Positions 47,585-58,166 of a DNA stretch of 64,000 nt are shown in pieces. The position numbers were made by a program, and so were the translations under genes. Numbering within the stretch: the stretch's first letter is position 1; each line of letters starts with the position of its first letter. The stretch comes from Neoasaia chiangmaiensis (GTDB lineage Bacteria > Pseudomonadota > Alphaproteobacteria > Acetobacterales > Acetobacteraceae), in the NCBI RefSeq assembly GCF_002005465.1, contig NZ_CP014691.1, forward strand, positions 930,001 through 994,000, in the 5' to 3' direction. A model generated the notes under the pieces. The model made no database searches. It worked only from the letters and a program-made list of their open reading frames with translations, and was not told the origin of the DNA.

Positions 47585-49532
47585 ACCGAGTTTCCGATTT
47601 ATCCTGACCTCCACGATGCTGGCTGCGTTGCTGCTGACGGACTGCACCAGCCGCGCCGACCCCCCGCCCGCTTCCACAAGCCAGGGCAGCCAGCCGTCTC
47701 TCCAGCTCGCGCCCGCGCAGACGCCCGCCGTAGACGATGCCATCCGCGCGCGCGTGGAGACATGGCTGACCCTTGTCGCCCCCGGCGCCACCGCCTCGGC
47801 CCAGGATTATGCGGATTTTCTCTCCCAGGGCCCGCACTGGCCCGAGCGCGGCCTGATGCTGGCACGCTATCAGAAGCAACTCGCCACGATCGGCGACACC
47901 AACGACCTTGCCCGACTCTGCCCGCTCCTGCCGCTGACATCACCGCTCGCCTTCCAGCACTGCGCGCCTTATCTTTCGAACACCGATGCACGCGCCCGCG
48001 CATTATGGATCGGCGGGATCGACCGGCCGGAGGACGAAAACCCGTTCCTCGCAGCGTTCGGCCATGCGATCACGCCCATCGACCAATGGCGTCGTTTCGA
48101 GCGACAGGAACAGGGGCGCCAATACACAGCGGCCAGACGCCAGATCGCACGCCTCGCGGTCGATCGCCAGCCGCTGGCGCGCGCGCGGCTGGCCTATCGC
48201 CTGACAGCGGCGGACGCTGACCAGACGCTCGGCAGCCTCTCCGCCGCCGACCGCGCCGATCCCGACCTCATCCAGGCCGAACTCCATGCCCTGCGCCGCG
48301 CCGATCGGCTGGGCGACGCGCTGGCCCTCTGGAAAGCCGCCGGAACTGCCGCCCAACAGGCATCGCCTTCCACGACCTGGTCCAACGAACGCGCGGCGCT
48401 GGCCCGCAACCTGCTCCTCGCCGGGTCGCCGCAGGATGCCCTGTTTCTCGCGGACGACCGCACACGACCACCCGGCTCGCGCGAGCGGCTGGAGGCGCAG
48501 TTCCTGACCGGCTGGATCAAGCTGCGCTATCTGCACGATCCCGCCGGCGCCGTGCCGGACTTCACCTACCTGCTACAGGATCGCAGCCTGATCACGCGCA
48601 GTCGCGGTGCCTATTGGCTCGGCCGCGCGCATGATGCCCTCGGCCACGCCGATACCGCCCGCAAGGCTTACGTACTCGCGGGGACGATGCCGACCACCTT
48701 CTATGGGCAACTCGCCCTTGCCGCCCTGCACGACCATCATGCGACATTGCTGCCCGGCGACCCTGCCATTCCCGATCTGGGGACCAATCTCGCGGCACTC
48801 CGGGAGCCCGATCCCGGTGCGCTGCCGCGTCCTGACCTCGTGCAGGCGGCAGAATGGCTCGCCGGGATCGGTGACATCGACCACGCCCGCATCTTCCTGA
48901 TGATGCTCCATGCCGAAATCAGCGACCCCGCCGGTCAGGCCACGCTGGCAACGCTATCCGCCCGACTGGGCATTCTCGAACCCGCCGTTTTCGCCGCGCG
49001 CGCTGCCGGACGACAGGGCGTCCCCCTGTTTCCCCAAGGCTGGCCGCGCCTGCCTGCGCTGGATGAAAAACAACCGGATGACACATTGCCACCCGGCCTC
49101 GCGCTTGGCGTCGCGCGCCAGGAAAGCAGCTTCGACCCGCATGCCGTCAGCCCGGCACAGGCGATCGGCCTGATGCAGTTCCAGGCCGGCACCGCCCGCG
49201 ACGTGGCCCGCCGCGCGGGACTGACCGGCCTGGACACCAGCGCTCAGGGCCTGCGCGACCCGCAGACCAACATGACACTGGGCCGTGCCTATCTCAGCCA
49301 GTTGCTCTCCCGTTACGGCAATATCGTCCCCGAGGCACTGGCGGCCTACAACGCCGGCCCGCACCGCGCGGATCTCTGGCTGCAGGCCGATCCGCTACCG
49401 GCGACGCTCACGCAGGACGACCTGATCGACTGGATCGAAAAGCTGCCTTACGAGGAAACGCGCTCCTATATCCAGAGGATCGAGGAAAGCATGGCAATCT
49501 ATCGCTGGCAGGAGGAAAAACATGCTGGATGA
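47571..49532 (+). CDS. Soluble lytic murein transglycosylase
   Basis: A 653-residue Slt70-like enzyme that cleaves peptidoglycan in the periplasm, leaving anhydro-muramyl ends. The N-terminus MPAHKPSFRFILTSTMLAAL LLTDC is signal-like with Cys25; Asp just before the Cys makes a lipobox doubtful. A long alpha-helical superhelix (about 40-500) is followed by the catalytic domain: LALGVARQESSFDPHAVSPA with the catalytic Glu, AIGLMQFQAGTARDVA, MTLGRAYLSQLLSRYGN and ALAAYNAGPHRADLWL. It overlaps TerC and pncC genes, giving a three-gene transcript. Confidence 0.92.
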   Translation: MPAHKPSFRFILTSTMLAALLLTDCTSRADPPPASTSQGSQPSLQLAPAQTPAVDDAIRARVETWLTLVAPGATASAQDYADFLSQGPHWPERGLMLARYQKQLATIGDTNDLARLCPLLPLTSPLAFQHCAPYLSNTDARARALWIGGIDRPEDENPFLAAFGHAITPIDQWRRFERQEQGRQYTAARRQIARLAVDRQPLARARLAYRLTAADADQTLGSLSAADRADPDLIQAELHALRRADRLGDALALWKAAGTAAQQASPSTTWSNERAALARNLLLAGSPQDALFLADDRTRPPGSRERLEAQFLTGWIKLRYLHDPAGAVPDFTYLLQDRSLITRSRGAYWLGRAHDALGHADTARKAYVLAGTMPTTFYGQLALAALHDHHATLLPGDPAIPDLGTNLAALREPDPGALPRPDLVQAAEWLAGIGDIDHARIFLMMLHAEISDPAGQATLATLSARLGILEPAVFAARAAGRQGVPLFPQGWPRLPALDEKQPDDTLPPGLALGVARQESSFDPHAVSPAQAIGLMQFQAGTARDVARRAGLTGLDTSAQGLRDPQTNMTLGRAYLSQLLSRYGNIVPEALAAYNAGPHRADLWLQADPLPATLTQDDLIDWIEKLPYEETRSYIQRIEESMAIYRWQEEKHAG

Positions 49533-50007
49533 GCAAACCCTGGCGCTGGCCGCCAAGACCGTCGCGACCCTGCGCGCGAAGGGCGTGCGGGTCGTCACCG
49601 CCGAAAGTTGCACAGGCGGCCTCATCGCTGCCGCGCTGACACATATGGCCGGTTCGTCCGATGTCGTTGCCGGCGGGTTCGTCACCTACTCCAACGCCCT
49701 GAAAGAATCGGCGCTCGGCGTGGCGGCTCATACATTGGCAACCGAAGGCGCCGTCAGCGAAGCGACCGCCATTGAAATGGCGATGGGCGCCCTGACTGCC
49801 GCCAGCGACGCCAAGATCGCCGTCGCCGTCACGGGCATCGCCGGTCCCGACGGCGGGACAGATAACAAGCCGGTCGGTACGGTCTGTCTCGCCATCCAAT
49901 CGGGCGATGCCGCCCCGACTGTTGAAACCCAACATTTCCCCGGCGACCGTGCCGCCATTCGCACCGCGACTGTCCGCCGCGCGCTGGAATTACTGAGCGC
50001 ATCATAA
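49522..50007 (+). CDS. pncC: Nicotinamide-nucleotide amidohydrolase (CinA C-terminal type)
   Basis: A 161-residue enzyme that deamidates NMN to NaMN in NAD recycling. VVTAESCTGGLIAAALTHMA near 28-47, GGFVTYSNALKESALGV near 51-67, GAVSEATAIEMAMGAL and VAVTGIAGPDGGTDNKPVGT are the family blocks. Stand-alone PncC without the N-terminal molybdopterin-like domain of full CinA. Its start overlaps the transglycosylase by 11 bases. Confidence 0.94.
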   Translation: MLDEQTLALAAKTVATLRAKGVRVVTAESCTGGLIAAALTHMAGSSDVVAGGFVTYSNALKESALGVAAHTLATEGAVSEATAIEMAMGALTAASDAKIAVAVTGIAGPDGGTDNKPVGTVCLAIQSGDAAPTVETQHFPGDRAAIRTATVRRALELLSAS

Positions 50008-50042
50008 AAAAACGGCCCTCCACGCAGGAAGGCCGCTTTCTT
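50006..50042 (+). terminator. Rho-independent terminator after pncC
   Basis: Directly after the stop, AACGGCCCTCC pairs with GGAAGGCCG around ACGCA (about 50013-50035) and is followed by CTTTCTT. An A-run precedes it, so it can also serve the - strand. It closes the TerC-transglycosylase-pncC transcript and may also end that of the convergent small secreted-protein gene. Confidence 0.75.
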
Positions 50043-50120
50043 GCCTACGCCCCGGCAACATCTGCCCGGACGGGTCCTTGTCGTATCAGAAACAGGCCGA
50101 AGCCTGCCTCCGTGACGAAT

Positions 50121-50477
50121 TTACTGCCCCTGCGGCGGCTGCGGCGCATTCGCCGGCATCGTCGAGGACGGCATCGCGCCGGGAGCCGGAGCATTCGGGG
50201 CCATGGCGTTCGGCGCCATGGGAGCCGCTGTCGGGGCCGTGGGCGAAGCCATCGGAGCCGCCATCGGCGCCGTTCCGGAAGAGACCGGCGTCTGCGCCTG
50301 CTGCAGGCTACGCGCATTCAGGTCAGCGGTCGAAGCAGAGCCTTCGTCGGACTTCTGATGCATGCTGGCAGCGTTCTTGCCATGCTTTGCATGATGATGA
50401 TGCGTTGCCGCCATCGCCGGCGCCGTCAACGAAACCAGGCCTGCAACTGCTGCGGCGCCGATCGAGAATTTCTTCAT
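50121..50477 (-). CDS. Small exported Pro/Ala/Met-rich protein
   Basis: A 118-residue protein. MKKFSIGAAAVAGLVSLTAP with AMA before ATHHHH is a clear signal peptide. The mature part starts HHHHAKHGK and continues as a low-complexity stretch with repeated APMA, PTAP and APNA units (about 68-105), surely disordered. No family recognised; a cell-envelope or metal-binding role is conceivable from the His cluster but not shown. The repeats produce a visible tandem pattern in the DNA at about 50155-50275. Confidence 0.7.
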   Translation of the reverse strand: MKKFSIGAAAVAGLVSLTAPAMAATHHHHAKHGKNAASMHQKSDEGSASTADLNARSLQQAQTPVSSGTAPMAAPMASPTAPTAAPMAPNAMAPNAPAPGAMPSSTMPANAPQPPQGQ

Positions 50478-50610
50478 CTCGTTTCCTTTTCACTCAGTCA
50501 CCGATGCGAGGCCATGCGACCGCATCAATGACATATCCTTAAGAGACGAGACCGAAACGTGTTGACCCGAACACGGTTTCGCCACCCCTGAAAATTTTCA
50601 GATCGAAAGG

Positions 50611-51084
50611 TTACGAAGGCCGCACTGCCTTGGGACGCGTCGGCGCGGTCGGCGAAGGCCCGTAGCTGTCGCGCGCACGCTTGATGAAAGCCGAGACCAT
50701 CAGCCGTACACCCTCGTTGAACACGACCCCGATGGCATTCTGCAACAGACGCGAACGGAATTCGAAGTCGACGAAGAAATCGACAAGGCAGCCGCGCGGA
50801 TCGGGCGTGAAAGTCCAGACGTTGTTCAGATAACGAAAAGGCCCCTTTTCGTAACGGACACGGATACGCGACGGACGCTCAAGCGAGACACGACTGGTGA
50901 ACGTCTCGCGGAAAGGACCGAAACCCACCGTCAGGTCCGCGACAAGCTCCTGCTCGGTCTGCGATTTGACAACAGCACGCACGCACCAGGGAAGAAATTG
51001 CGGATATTTGCCAACGTCCGCAACCAGATCGAAAAGCTGCTCGGGCGTGTAGGCAATCAATCGCTGCTCGGCATGCGTGGGCAT
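50611..51084 (-). CDS. SRPBCC-family protein, coenzyme Q-binding COQ10 / RatA type
   Basis: A 157-residue START-like protein. [39 protein letters not shown], the middle FTSRVSLERPSRIRVRYEKG and VDFFVDFEFRSRLLQNAIGV are the pattern shared by ubiquinone-binding COQ10 and the ribosome-associated RatA. The chemistry of respiration suggests the COQ10 reading; the family name alone does not decide. Its start overlaps the lipA stop by one base, so it is the last gene of the pdh operon. Confidence 0.85.
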   Translation of the reverse strand: MPTHAEQRLIAYTPEQLFDLVADVGKYPQFLPWCVRAVVKSQTEQELVADLTVGFGPFRETFTSRVSLERPSRIRVRYEKGPFRYLNNVWTFTPDPRGCLVDFFVDFEFRSRLLQNAIGVVFNEGVRLMVSAFIKRARDSYGPSPTAPTRPKAVRPS

Positions 51085-52061
51085 CAGACAGTCTCCGCCG
51101 TAAGAAGGCCAAGCCGACGCTCCCGCGCTGCACGCAGCGCCGCAAAGTCGGAATCGGCATGATAGGACGAGCGCGTCAGCGGTGTCGCACTCACCTGAAG
51201 AAACCCCTTGGCTCGCGCGACTGCCGCATAGTCGGCGAACTCGTCGGGCGTGACGAAGCGCGCAATTGCCGCGTGCTTCGGCGTCGGCTGCAGATATTGC
51301 CCCAACGTCAGAAAGTCCACGTCGGCAATGCGGAAATCGTCCATGACCTGCGCGACCTCCATTTTTTCCTCGCCGAGACCTAGCATCAAGCCGGATTTCG
51401 TAAAAATGGCGGGATCCAGACGTTTGACGTCATCCAGCAACCGGACCGACTGATAGTACCGGGCACCCGGGCGGATGGACGGATAAAGCCGCGGCACAGT
51501 CTCGATATTGTGATTGAAAACATCCGGCCGCGCCGCCACCACAATCTCCAGCGCACCCGGCTTGCGCAGGAAATCGGGGGTCAGGATCTCGATCGTCGTC
51601 GCGGGAGAAGCCACCCGGACCGCCGCGATCGTCGCGGCAAAATGCGCCGCTCCACCATCCGCCAGATCGTCCCGATCCACGGATGTGATGACAACATGCC
51701 GCAACCCCAGCTTCGCCACCGCATCCGCCACCCGCGCGGGCTCGTCCGCATCCAGCGCATTCGGCATGCCGGTCGTCACATTGCAGAAAGCGCAGGCCCG
51801 CGTACAGATCTCACCCATGATCATCATGGTGGCATGACGCTGCGACCAGCATTCCCCGATATTCGGACAGGCCGCTTCCTCACAAACCGTCACCAGCTTG
51901 TGGTCGCGCATCAATGCGCGCGTTTCCTGATAAACAGGACTGTTCGGGGCACGCACCCGAATCCAGTCCGGCTTGCGCTGGATGGGATTATCAGGCCGAC
52001 CGGCCTTCTCCGGGTGCCGGAGCGCCGGCTTCGTGCGATGATCGATGGAAATCCGCTGCAT
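51084..52061 (-). CDS. lipA: Lipoyl synthase
   Basis: A 325-residue radical-SAM enzyme inserting two sulfurs into octanoylated lipoyl domains. [14 protein letters not shown] carries the three cysteines of the auxiliary cluster and CTRACAFC the radical-SAM CxxxCxxC; the C-terminal TRSSYHAD holds the RSSY motif. ATG 52061 is used; the frame is open eight codons further. It lies four bases after lpd in the pyruvate dehydrogenase operon, so cofactor maturation is produced with its target complex. Confidence 0.97.
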   Translation of the reverse strand: MQRISIDHRTKPALRHPEKAGRPDNPIQRKPDWIRVRAPNSPVYQETRALMRDHKLVTVCEEAACPNIGECWSQRHATMMIMGEICTRACAFCNVTTGMPNALDADEPARVADAVAKLGLRHVVITSVDRDDLADGGAAHFAATIAAVRVASPATTIEILTPDFLRKPGALEIVVAARPDVFNHNIETVPRLYPSIRPGARYYQSVRLLDDVKRLDPAIFTKSGLMLGLGEEKMEVAQVMDDFRIADVDFLTLGQYLQPTPKHAAIARFVTPDEFADYAAVARAKGFLQVSATPLTRSSYHADSDFAALRAARERRLGLLTAETV

Positions 52062-52065
52062 GACG

Positions 52066-53469
52066 TCAGATATGGAGCGCCTCACCCCAGGCTGCCAGCA
52101 CGGATTCGTGCATCGTCTCCGAAATCGTCGGATGCGGGAAAACCGTCTCCTTCAATTCCGCTTCCGTCAGCTCGGCGGTGCGCGCGATCACGTAGCCCTG
52201 AATCATCTCCGTCACCTCGGCGCCAATCATATGCGCGCCCAGCAACTCACCCGTTTCGTCGTCGAAGATCGTCTTGGTCATGCCGTCCGGCTCGCCCATG
52301 GCCAGCGCCTTGCCATTGCCGACGAACGGGAAACGCCCGATCCGCAGCTTGCGGCCCGTCGCCACGGCCTTTTCCTCCGTCAGCCCAACAGAGGCGACCT
52401 GCGGCCGACTATAGGTGCAGCCCGGAATATTGAGCGGATGCAGCGGATGCGGATCGCGCCCGGCAATCTTCTCGACGCAGATGATGCCCTCGTGGCTCGC
52501 CTTGTGCGCCAGCCATGGCGCACCTGCGACATCGCCGATGGCATACAGCCCCGGTTCGCCGGTCCGGGCGAATTCGTCCACCACGATATGCGTCCGGTCT
52601 ACCTGAACCTTTGTGCCCTCAAGTCCGATATCCTCGACATTGCCGACGATCCCGACCGCGAGAATCACCTTGTCGACGGTCAGCTCCGTCCTGCCCTCGG
52701 GCGTCTCGATGATCGTCGAAACCGTACCGTCCTTCTTGTCCAGCGGCCCGACCTTCGCGCCGGTCAGGATCTTGATGCCCTGTTTCTCGAAAGCCTTGCG
52801 CGCCATGGCACTGATTTCAGCATCCTCGGCGATCATGATCCGGTCGGCGACCTCGGCAATCGTCACCTCCGCACCCATGTTGCGGTAGAAGGACGCAAAC
52901 TCCACGCCGATCGCACCGGAGCCCACGACCAGCAGGCGCTTCGGCATTTCCTTCGGCACCATCGCCTCGCGGTAGGTCCAGACCAGCTCACCATCCGGCT
53001 CCAGCCCGGGGAAATAACGCGCCCGCGCGCCGGTCGCGAGAATGACATGCTTCGCGCCGACGGTCGCCACCGCCTTGCCGTCCTTCGTCACGTCGAGCGT
53101 GTGCACGTCACCCTGCCTGCCCGCCAGCCGGGCACGACCGTCGAAGACCTTGACCTTCGCCCGCTTCAGCAAATGCGCAACGCCACGCGACAGCTGCCGC
53201 GACACCGCACGCGAGCGCCCGACGACCTTCTCCAGATCGAAACGGACATTGTCCGCGGCGAAACCGAAGGTGCCAAGATCGTGCAACATGTGATTGATTT
53301 CGGAAGCGCGCAGCAACGCCTTGGTCGGAATGCAACCCCAGTTCAGACAGATGCCGCCCAGATGCGTGCTCTCCACGACCGCGACATTCATCTTCAGCTG
53401 CGCCGCGCGCAAGGCCGCCACATAACCGCCCGGGCCGCCCCCGACGATGATCAGATCGAATTGTTCCAT
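52066..53469 (-). CDS. lpdA: Dihydrolipoyl dehydrogenase (E3)
   Basis: A 467-residue flavoprotein that reoxidises the lipoyl groups with NAD+. [20 protein letters not shown] binds [19 protein letters not shown] has the redox pair Cys41/Cys46, [20 protein letters not shown] binds NAD, and the C-terminal [10 protein letters not shown] has the catalytic His-Glu. ATG 53469 (MEQFDLII) follows the pdhC stop by four bases. It is the dedicated E3 of the pyruvate complex encoded upstream. Confidence 0.97.
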   Translation of the reverse strand: MEQFDLIIVGGGPGGYVAALRAAQLKMNVAVVESTHLGGICLNWGCIPTKALLRASEINHMLHDLGTFGFAADNVRFDLEKVVGRSRAVSRQLSRGVAHLLKRAKVKVFDGRARLAGRQGDVHTLDVTKDGKAVATVGAKHVILATGARARYFPGLEPDGELVWTYREAMVPKEMPKRLLVVGSGAIGVEFASFYRNMGAEVTIAEVADRIMIAEDAEISAMARKAFEKQGIKILTGAKVGPLDKKDGTVSTIIETPEGRTELTVDKVILAVGIVGNVEDIGLEGTKVQVDRTHIVVDEFARTGEPGLYAIGDVAGAPWLAHKASHEGIICVEKIAGRDPHPLHPLNIPGCTYSRPQVASVGLTEEKAVATGRKLRIGRFPFVGNGKALAMGEPDGMTKTIFDDETGELLGAHMIGAEVTEMIQGYVIARTAELTEAELKETVFPHPTISETMHESVLAAWGEALHI

Positions 53470-53473
53470 GGGT

Positions 53474-54724
53474 TCAGACCACCAGGCGGTAAGGATTTTG
53501 AACGATATCGCGGAAGGCATTGAGCCATTCCGCCCCGAGCGCACCATCGACCGCGCGATGATCGACCGAAAGCGTTGCCGTCATCACCGTTGCAATGGCC
53601 AGCTCGTTGCCGCGGACCACGGCACGCTTTTCACCCGCCGCAATCGCCAGGATACCCGCCTGTGGCGGATTGATGATCGCCGCGAATTCCTTAACGCCGA
53701 ACATGCCCATGTTCGAGATCGAGAAACTGCCGCCCTGGAACTCCTCGGGCTTCAGCTTGCCGGCCCGGGCGCGCTTGATCAGATCCTTGGCCGTCGCGCT
53801 GATCTCGCGCAGGGACTTCCTGTCCGCCTGCCGCACGATCGGCGTGATTAGCCCGTCCGGAATGGAGACCGCCATCGAGATGTCGATATCGCGATAATGC
53901 AGCGTTTCGCTCTCGGTGAAACTGACGTTGACTCCCGGCACCTGACGCAAGGCCAGCGCGGCCGCCTTAATCAGCATGTCGTTGACCGACAGCTTGAACT
54001 GCCCCTCACCCTCGGCAGGCGAGGCCGCATTCAACTGGGCTCGCAACGCCAGAAGCGCATCCAGTTCCACGTCCATCGAGACATAGAAATGCGGCACGTT
54101 CTGCTTGGATTCGCTCAGCCGCCGCGCGATCACCTTGCGCATGGAAGAGTTCGGCACGCGCGTCACATCGTCCGCAACATCCGCGACCGGGGCCGCCGTC
54201 GGTGCCGCCGGCTTGGGCGCCGGGGTCGGAGTCGGCGCGGCCATCGCCTTTTCGACATCGCGGCGCACAACGCGCCCACGCGGTCCCGTGCCCTTCACAT
54301 TCTCAAGCGCGACGCCCGCTTGCCGGGCAATACGCCGGGCCAATGGCGACGCGACAATACGCTTGCCCGTCTGCACGACCGGCGTGTCCTTCTGCGTCGC
54401 CTGTGGCGCGGAAGGGGCAGCAATCTCTGCCGTCGCGGCCGGCGCTTTTGCCTGACCGACCGGCGCATCCGGCACGGCCTCGCCTTCTTCCACCAGAATG
54501 GCAATCGGCGCGTTCACCGCGACGCCCTCAGTACCCTCCGGCACCACGATGCGGCCCAGAATGCCCTCATCGACCGCCTCGACTTCCATCGTCGCCTTGT
54601 CGGTCTCGATTTCGGCAATCAGATCGCCCGCGGCGATCCTGTCGCCCTCGCGCTTGAGCCAGCGCGCCAGCGTGCCTTCGGTCATGGTCGGCGACAATGC
54701 CGGCATGAGAATATCGGTAGCCAT
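53474..54724 (-). CDS. pdhC: Pyruvate dehydrogenase E2, dihydrolipoamide acetyltransferase
   Basis: A 416-residue E2 core. The single N-terminal lipoyl domain (1-80) has lipoyl-Lys43 in [13 protein letters not shown]. The subunit-binding domain follows an Ala/Pro linker at about 123-160 ([20 protein letters not shown]), and the catalytic domain ends with the acyltransferase motif [14 protein letters not shown]. Its lipoyl domain is almost the same as that at the start of pdhB. Lies ten bases after pdhB. Confidence 0.96.
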   Translation of the reverse strand: MATDILMPALSPTMTEGTLARWLKREGDRIAAGDLIAEIETDKATMEVEAVDEGILGRIVVPEGTEGVAVNAPIAILVEEGEAVPDAPVGQAKAPAATAEIAAPSAPQATQKDTPVVQTGKRIVASPLARRIARQAGVALENVKGTGPRGRVVRRDVEKAMAAPTPTPAPKPAAPTAAPVADVADDVTRVPNSSMRKVIARRLSESKQNVPHFYVSMDVELDALLALRAQLNAASPAEGEGQFKLSVNDMLIKAAALALRQVPGVNVSFTESETLHYRDIDISMAVSIPDGLITPIVRQADRKSLREISATAKDLIKRARAGKLKPEEFQGGSFSISNMGMFGVKEFAAIINPPQAGILAIAAGEKRAVVRGNELAIATVMTATLSVDHRAVDGALGAEWLNAFRDIVQNPYRLVV

Positions 54725-54734
54725 TTAGCGGACC

Positions 54735-56096
54735 TCAGAACAGCTTGCGGACCGCGTCCACCACCCAGTCGGGCTTCGGCAGGGCCAGTTTTTCCAGATT
54801 GGCGGCGTAAGGCAGCGGGATATCCAACCCGCAGACACGCGCAGGCGGTGCGTCCAGATCGTCGAAAGCCTGTTCGCAGGCGATGGCGCAGATTTCCGCA
54901 CCGATGCCCGCCACCGGCCAGCCTTCCTCGACCGAGACGATCCGGCTCGTCTTCTTCGCGCTCGCCACGATGGTCTCGGTGTCGAGCGGACGCAGCGAAC
55001 GAAGGTTGATGACCTCCGCCTCGATCCCCTCTTCCGCCAGCCTGGCGGCGGCCTCAAGCGCAACGCCCACCATGATGGAGAATGCCACCAGCGTGACGTC
55101 CCTGCCCTCGCGCTCGATCTTCGCCTTCCCGATCGGCAGGATGAACTCCTCATCCACCGGGCATGGAAATTTCTGCCCGTAGAGAATCTCGTTCTCCAGA
55201 ACGATCACCGGGTTCGGGTCGCGGATCGCCGCCCGAAGCAGCCCCTTGGCATCCGCCGAGGACCACGGCGCGACGACTTTCAGCCCCGGGACATGCGCAT
55301 ACCAGCTCGCATAGCACTGCGAATGCTGCGCGCCGACACGCGCCGCCGCCCCGTTCGGGCCGCGAAACACGATCGGGCAGCCCATCTGGCCACCCGACAT
55401 GTAAAGCGTCTTGGCGGCGGAATTGATGATGTGATCGATAGCCTGCATCGCGAAGTTCATCGTCATGAACTCGACGATCGGCTTCAGCCCCGTCAACGCC
55501 GCGCCAACCGCCATGCCCGTGAAACCATGCTCGGTGATCGGCGTGTCGATCACGCGCTTGTCGCCGAACTCCTCCAGCAGACCCTGGCTGATCTTGTAGG
55601 CGCCCTGATACTGCGCCACTTCCTCGCCAATCAGGAAGACATCCTGATCCCGGCGCAACTCGGCCGCCATCGCATCGCGCAGCGCCTCACGCACCGTGAT
55701 CGGCGCCGTCTCACCCCAGTCGCGCTCCGCCTCCGCAACCGGCAATGCCGTGGCGGTCTGCACGGCCGGCGCTTCCGGCGTCTGCACGGCCGTCGTCACC
55801 GCAGGTGTCTCACGCGGGGCGCTGGCGACGGCGTCCGCCGCACTGTCATCCTCGCCTTCCTCAAGAAGGATCGCGATCGGCGTGTTGACGGCAACGTTCT
55901 CCGTGCCTTCTTCGACCAGAAGGCGCGCCAGAACGCCGGCGTCCACCGCCTCGACTTCCATCGTCGCCTTGTCAGTCTCGATTTCGGCGATGACATCCCC
56001 GGACTGAACCTTGTCACCCGCCTTGCGCGTCCAGCGCGCCAGCGTGCCTTCCGTCATGGTCGGGGAAAGTGCCGGCATCAGGATTGGTGCAGCCAT
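54735..56096 (-). CDS. pdhB: Pyruvate dehydrogenase E1 beta subunit with N-terminal lipoyl domain
   Basis: A 453-residue subunit. Residues 1-80 are a lipoyl domain ([20 protein letters not shown]; Lys43 in [11 protein letters not shown]), then an Ala/Thr/Pro linker to about 130, then E1 beta: [60 protein letters not shown] and a C-terminal transketolase fold. An E1 beta with its own lipoyl domain is characteristic of many alphaproteobacteria. ATG 56096 was chosen as start of the domain; the frame is open eleven codons further. Five-base gap to pdhA. Confidence 0.96.
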   Translation of the reverse strand: MAAPILMPALSPTMTEGTLARWTRKAGDKVQSGDVIAEIETDKATMEVEAVDAGVLARLLVEEGTENVAVNTPIAILLEEGEDDSAADAVASAPRETPAVTTAVQTPEAPAVQTATALPVAEAERDWGETAPITVREALRDAMAAELRRDQDVFLIGEEVAQYQGAYKISQGLLEEFGDKRVIDTPITEHGFTGMAVGAALTGLKPIVEFMTMNFAMQAIDHIINSAAKTLYMSGGQMGCPIVFRGPNGAAARVGAQHSQCYASWYAHVPGLKVVAPWSSADAKGLLRAAIRDPNPVIVLENEILYGQKFPCPVDEEFILPIGKAKIEREGRDVTLVAFSIMVGVALEAAARLAEEGIEAEVINLRSLRPLDTETIVASAKKTSRIVSVEEGWPVAGIGAEICAIACEQAFDDLDAPPARVCGLDIPLPYAANLEKLALPKPDWVVDAVRKLF

Positions 56097-56101
56097 CGAC
56101 C

Positions 56102-57121
56102 TCAGCCCTCCACCAGCACGTCGGTCCACAGTTCGGACGCATCCGGCTCCGGACTGGTCTGCGCGAATTCAGCGGCGTCGTTCACGATATTCTTGACGTC
56201 CTTTTCGATCTCTTTGAAAGCCTCGTCCGTCACGCCTTCGCAGGCCAGCAGCCCTCGTAACGTCTCGATCGGATCGCGCGTGCGGCGCATTTCCTCAACC
56301 TCCGAACGGTCGCGATATTTCGCGGGGTCGGACATCGAGTGACCGCGATAGCGGTAGGTTTCCATTTCCAGAAGATACGGCCCGTTGCCGACCCGGCAAT
56401 GCGCCACGGCCTCCTGCGCCGCTTCATGGACGGCAAACAGATCCATGCCATCGACCTTTCGTCCGGGAATGCCCCATGGCGCGCCCAGCTTCGACAGATC
56501 CTTCGCCGCCGAGGCGCGGTCGATGCTCGTGCCCATGCCGTAGCGGTTGTTCTCGATCACGTAGATACACGGCAATTTGTGCAGCGCCGCCAGATTGAAG
56601 CTCTCGTAAACCTGCCCCTGCTGCGATGCGCCCTCGCCGAAATAGGCCACGCCGACTTCATCCGTACCACGGTATTTGTTGGCGAAGGCCAGTCCGGTCC
56701 CCAGCGCCACCTGCGCCCCGACGATGCCGTGGCCGCCATAGAAATTCTTCTCGCGGGAGAACATGTGCATCGAGCCGCCCTTGCCGTGCGAATAGCCGCC
56801 CGAGCGCCCCGTCAGTTCCGCCATAACGCCGCGCGGCGTCATGCCCATCGTCAGCATGTGCGCATGATCGCGGTAGGACGTGATGATCTTGTCGCCGGGC
56901 TTCATCGCCAGTCCCATGCCGACAATCACGGCTTCCTGCCCGATATACAGATGGCAGAACCCACCGATCAGCCCCATCCCGTAAAGCTGCCCCGCCTTTT
57001 CCTCGAACCGGCGCAACAGCAGCATGTCGCGGAATGCCTTCTGGGTCACGCTCAATGGCAGCGTCGGACCGTTATGATCGGATGGCGGCGCAGCCGCGTC
57101 CTGAGGTTGCGTCCCGGACAT
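56102..57121 (-). CDS. pdhA: Pyruvate dehydrogenase E1 alpha subunit
   Basis: A 339-residue thiamine diphosphate subunit that decarboxylates pyruvate. [20 protein letters not shown] and [20 protein letters not shown] open the fold, [20 protein letters not shown] follows, the ThDP motif runs from [20 protein letters not shown] to VIENN, and the loop [15 protein letters not shown] closes it. ATG 57121 is chosen over an open upstream extension. First gene of pdhA-pdhB-pdhC-lpdA-lipA-COQ10-like; the 130 bases before it hold the promoter. Confidence 0.97.
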   Translation of the reverse strand: MSGTQPQDAAAPPSDHNGPTLPLSVTQKAFRDMLLLRRFEEKAGQLYGMGLIGGFCHLYIGQEAVIVGMGLAMKPGDKIITSYRDHAHMLTMGMTPRGVMAELTGRSGGYSHGKGGSMHMFSREKNFYGGHGIVGAQVALGTGLAFANKYRGTDEVGVAYFGEGASQQGQVYESFNLAALHKLPCIYVIENNRYGMGTSIDRASAAKDLSKLGAPWGIPGRKVDGMDLFAVHEAAQEAVAHCRVGNGPYLLEMETYRYRGHSMSDPAKYRDRSEVEEMRRTRDPIETLRGLLACEGVTDEAFKEIEKDVKNIVNDAAEFAQTSPEPDASELWTDVLVEG

Positions 57122-57251
57122 GCGTTCACTTTCTCCCGGTCGCGACATGCGCAAGCACATCGCATCAGTCTATCGTATCAAAATTCAGGCTGGTGTTTCG
57201 CGCATCGGGCCGATGCTGTCCACTCCCGGAAACGTGTGCGCCGGGAACGTT

Positions 57252-58166
57252 TTAGAGAAAACCGAGCAGACGCCGCGCCGCCGCGCCGGGGTCGTCCTCC
57301 CGCAGAAGGCTCTCGCCCACCAGGACGCCGCTGGCGCCGACGGCGCCTACCCGGTGAATATCGTCCTGGGTCCGGATGCCGCTTTCGGACACGACGATCC
57401 GGTCCGGCGGCACGAGCGGCGCCAGATCGATCGTCGTCTGAATGTCGGTTTTCAAGGTACGGAGATTGCGGTTGTTGATGCCGATCAGAAACACATCCAG
57501 CGCCAGTGCGCGGTTCAGCTCCGCCTCGTCATGCACTTCGCACAGAACATCCATGTCCAGGCCACGTGCCAGGGCCACCAGTTCGGCAGCTTCTCCATCC
57601 GTCAGGGCCGACATGATAATCAGGATCGCATCCGCGCCGATCAGCCGGCTTTCATGAACCTGCCATGGCTCAAGAATGAAATCCTTCCGCAGGATCGGCA
57701 ACGAGCAGTGCTCGCGCACGGTCTTGATATCCTCGATGCTGCCATGAAAGCATGAGCCTTCCGTCAGCACCGACAGGCAGATCGCCCCTGCCGCCTGATA
57801 GGCCAGCGCAATCGACACCGGGTCGTAATTCGCGCGCAGGATGCCAGCCGATGGCGAGGCTTTCTTGATCTCCGCGATCAGCCCTACCTGCCGATCCGCC
57901 GTCATCTGCTTCAGGGCATCTCCGAAACCGCGCGTCGGCGTGTCCACCTCGCGCGCACGCGCCGTGATTTCCTTCAGCGGCATGATCTGGGAACGTTGCT
58001 CGACATCAACCCGGGTACGCGCACAGATGCGGGCCAGAACATCCGGCATCTCCTGCGGATGCAGAGGCACGCTCACGCGCTTGTCGGTGACGGAACCCGG
58101 AACTTGATCGTCGGGAAACGCATCGCTCGCGTCCACGACGGTCGGCTGGGACGGCGTTTCAGTCAT
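57252..58166 (-). CDS. trpC: Indole-3-glycerol phosphate synthase
   Basis: A 304-residue TIM-barrel enzyme of tryptophan synthesis. The core starts at MPDVLARICARTRVDVEQRS; GLIAEIKKASPSAGILRANY (catalytic Lys and Glu), LPILRKDFILEPWQVHESRL, LIGINNRNLRTLKTD and VVSESGIRTQDDI are complete. ATG 58166 overlaps the trpD stop by ATGA, which supports a start that adds about 39 acidic, unfamiliar residues before the normal beginning; an ATG at 58049 would give the usual length. Last gene of the trp unit. Confidence 0.95.
   Translation of the reverse strand: MTETPSQPTVVDASDAFPDDQVPGSVTDKRVSVPLHPQEMPDVLARICARTRVDVEQRSQIMPLKEITARAREVDTPTRGFGDALKQMTADRQVGLIAEIKKASPSAGILRANYDPVSIALAYQAAGAICLSVLTEGSCFHGSIEDIKTVREHCSLPILRKDFILEPWQVHESRLIGADAILIIMSALTDGEAAELVALARGLDMDVLCEVHDEAELNRALALDVFLIGINNRNLRTLKTDIQTTIDLAPLVPPDRIVVSESGIRTQDDIHRVGAVGASGVLVGESLLREDDPGAAARRLLGFL

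Noticed and set aside
46949-47791. 280-codon - strand open frame
   Set aside because: Antisense to the TerC-like and transglycosylase genes, and highly Asp/Gln/Gly-rich.
50155-50275. Repeated short units resembling a tandem DNA repeat array
   Set aside because: They are codon repeats for APMA/PTAP units within a secreted low-complexity protein, not a CRISPR or an independent repeat. No CRISPR array or cas gene was seen anywhere in the window.
52045-53523. 492-codon + strand open frame over lpdA
   Set aside because: Shadow of lpdA, whose FAD, disulfide and NAD motifs are all present on the other strand.
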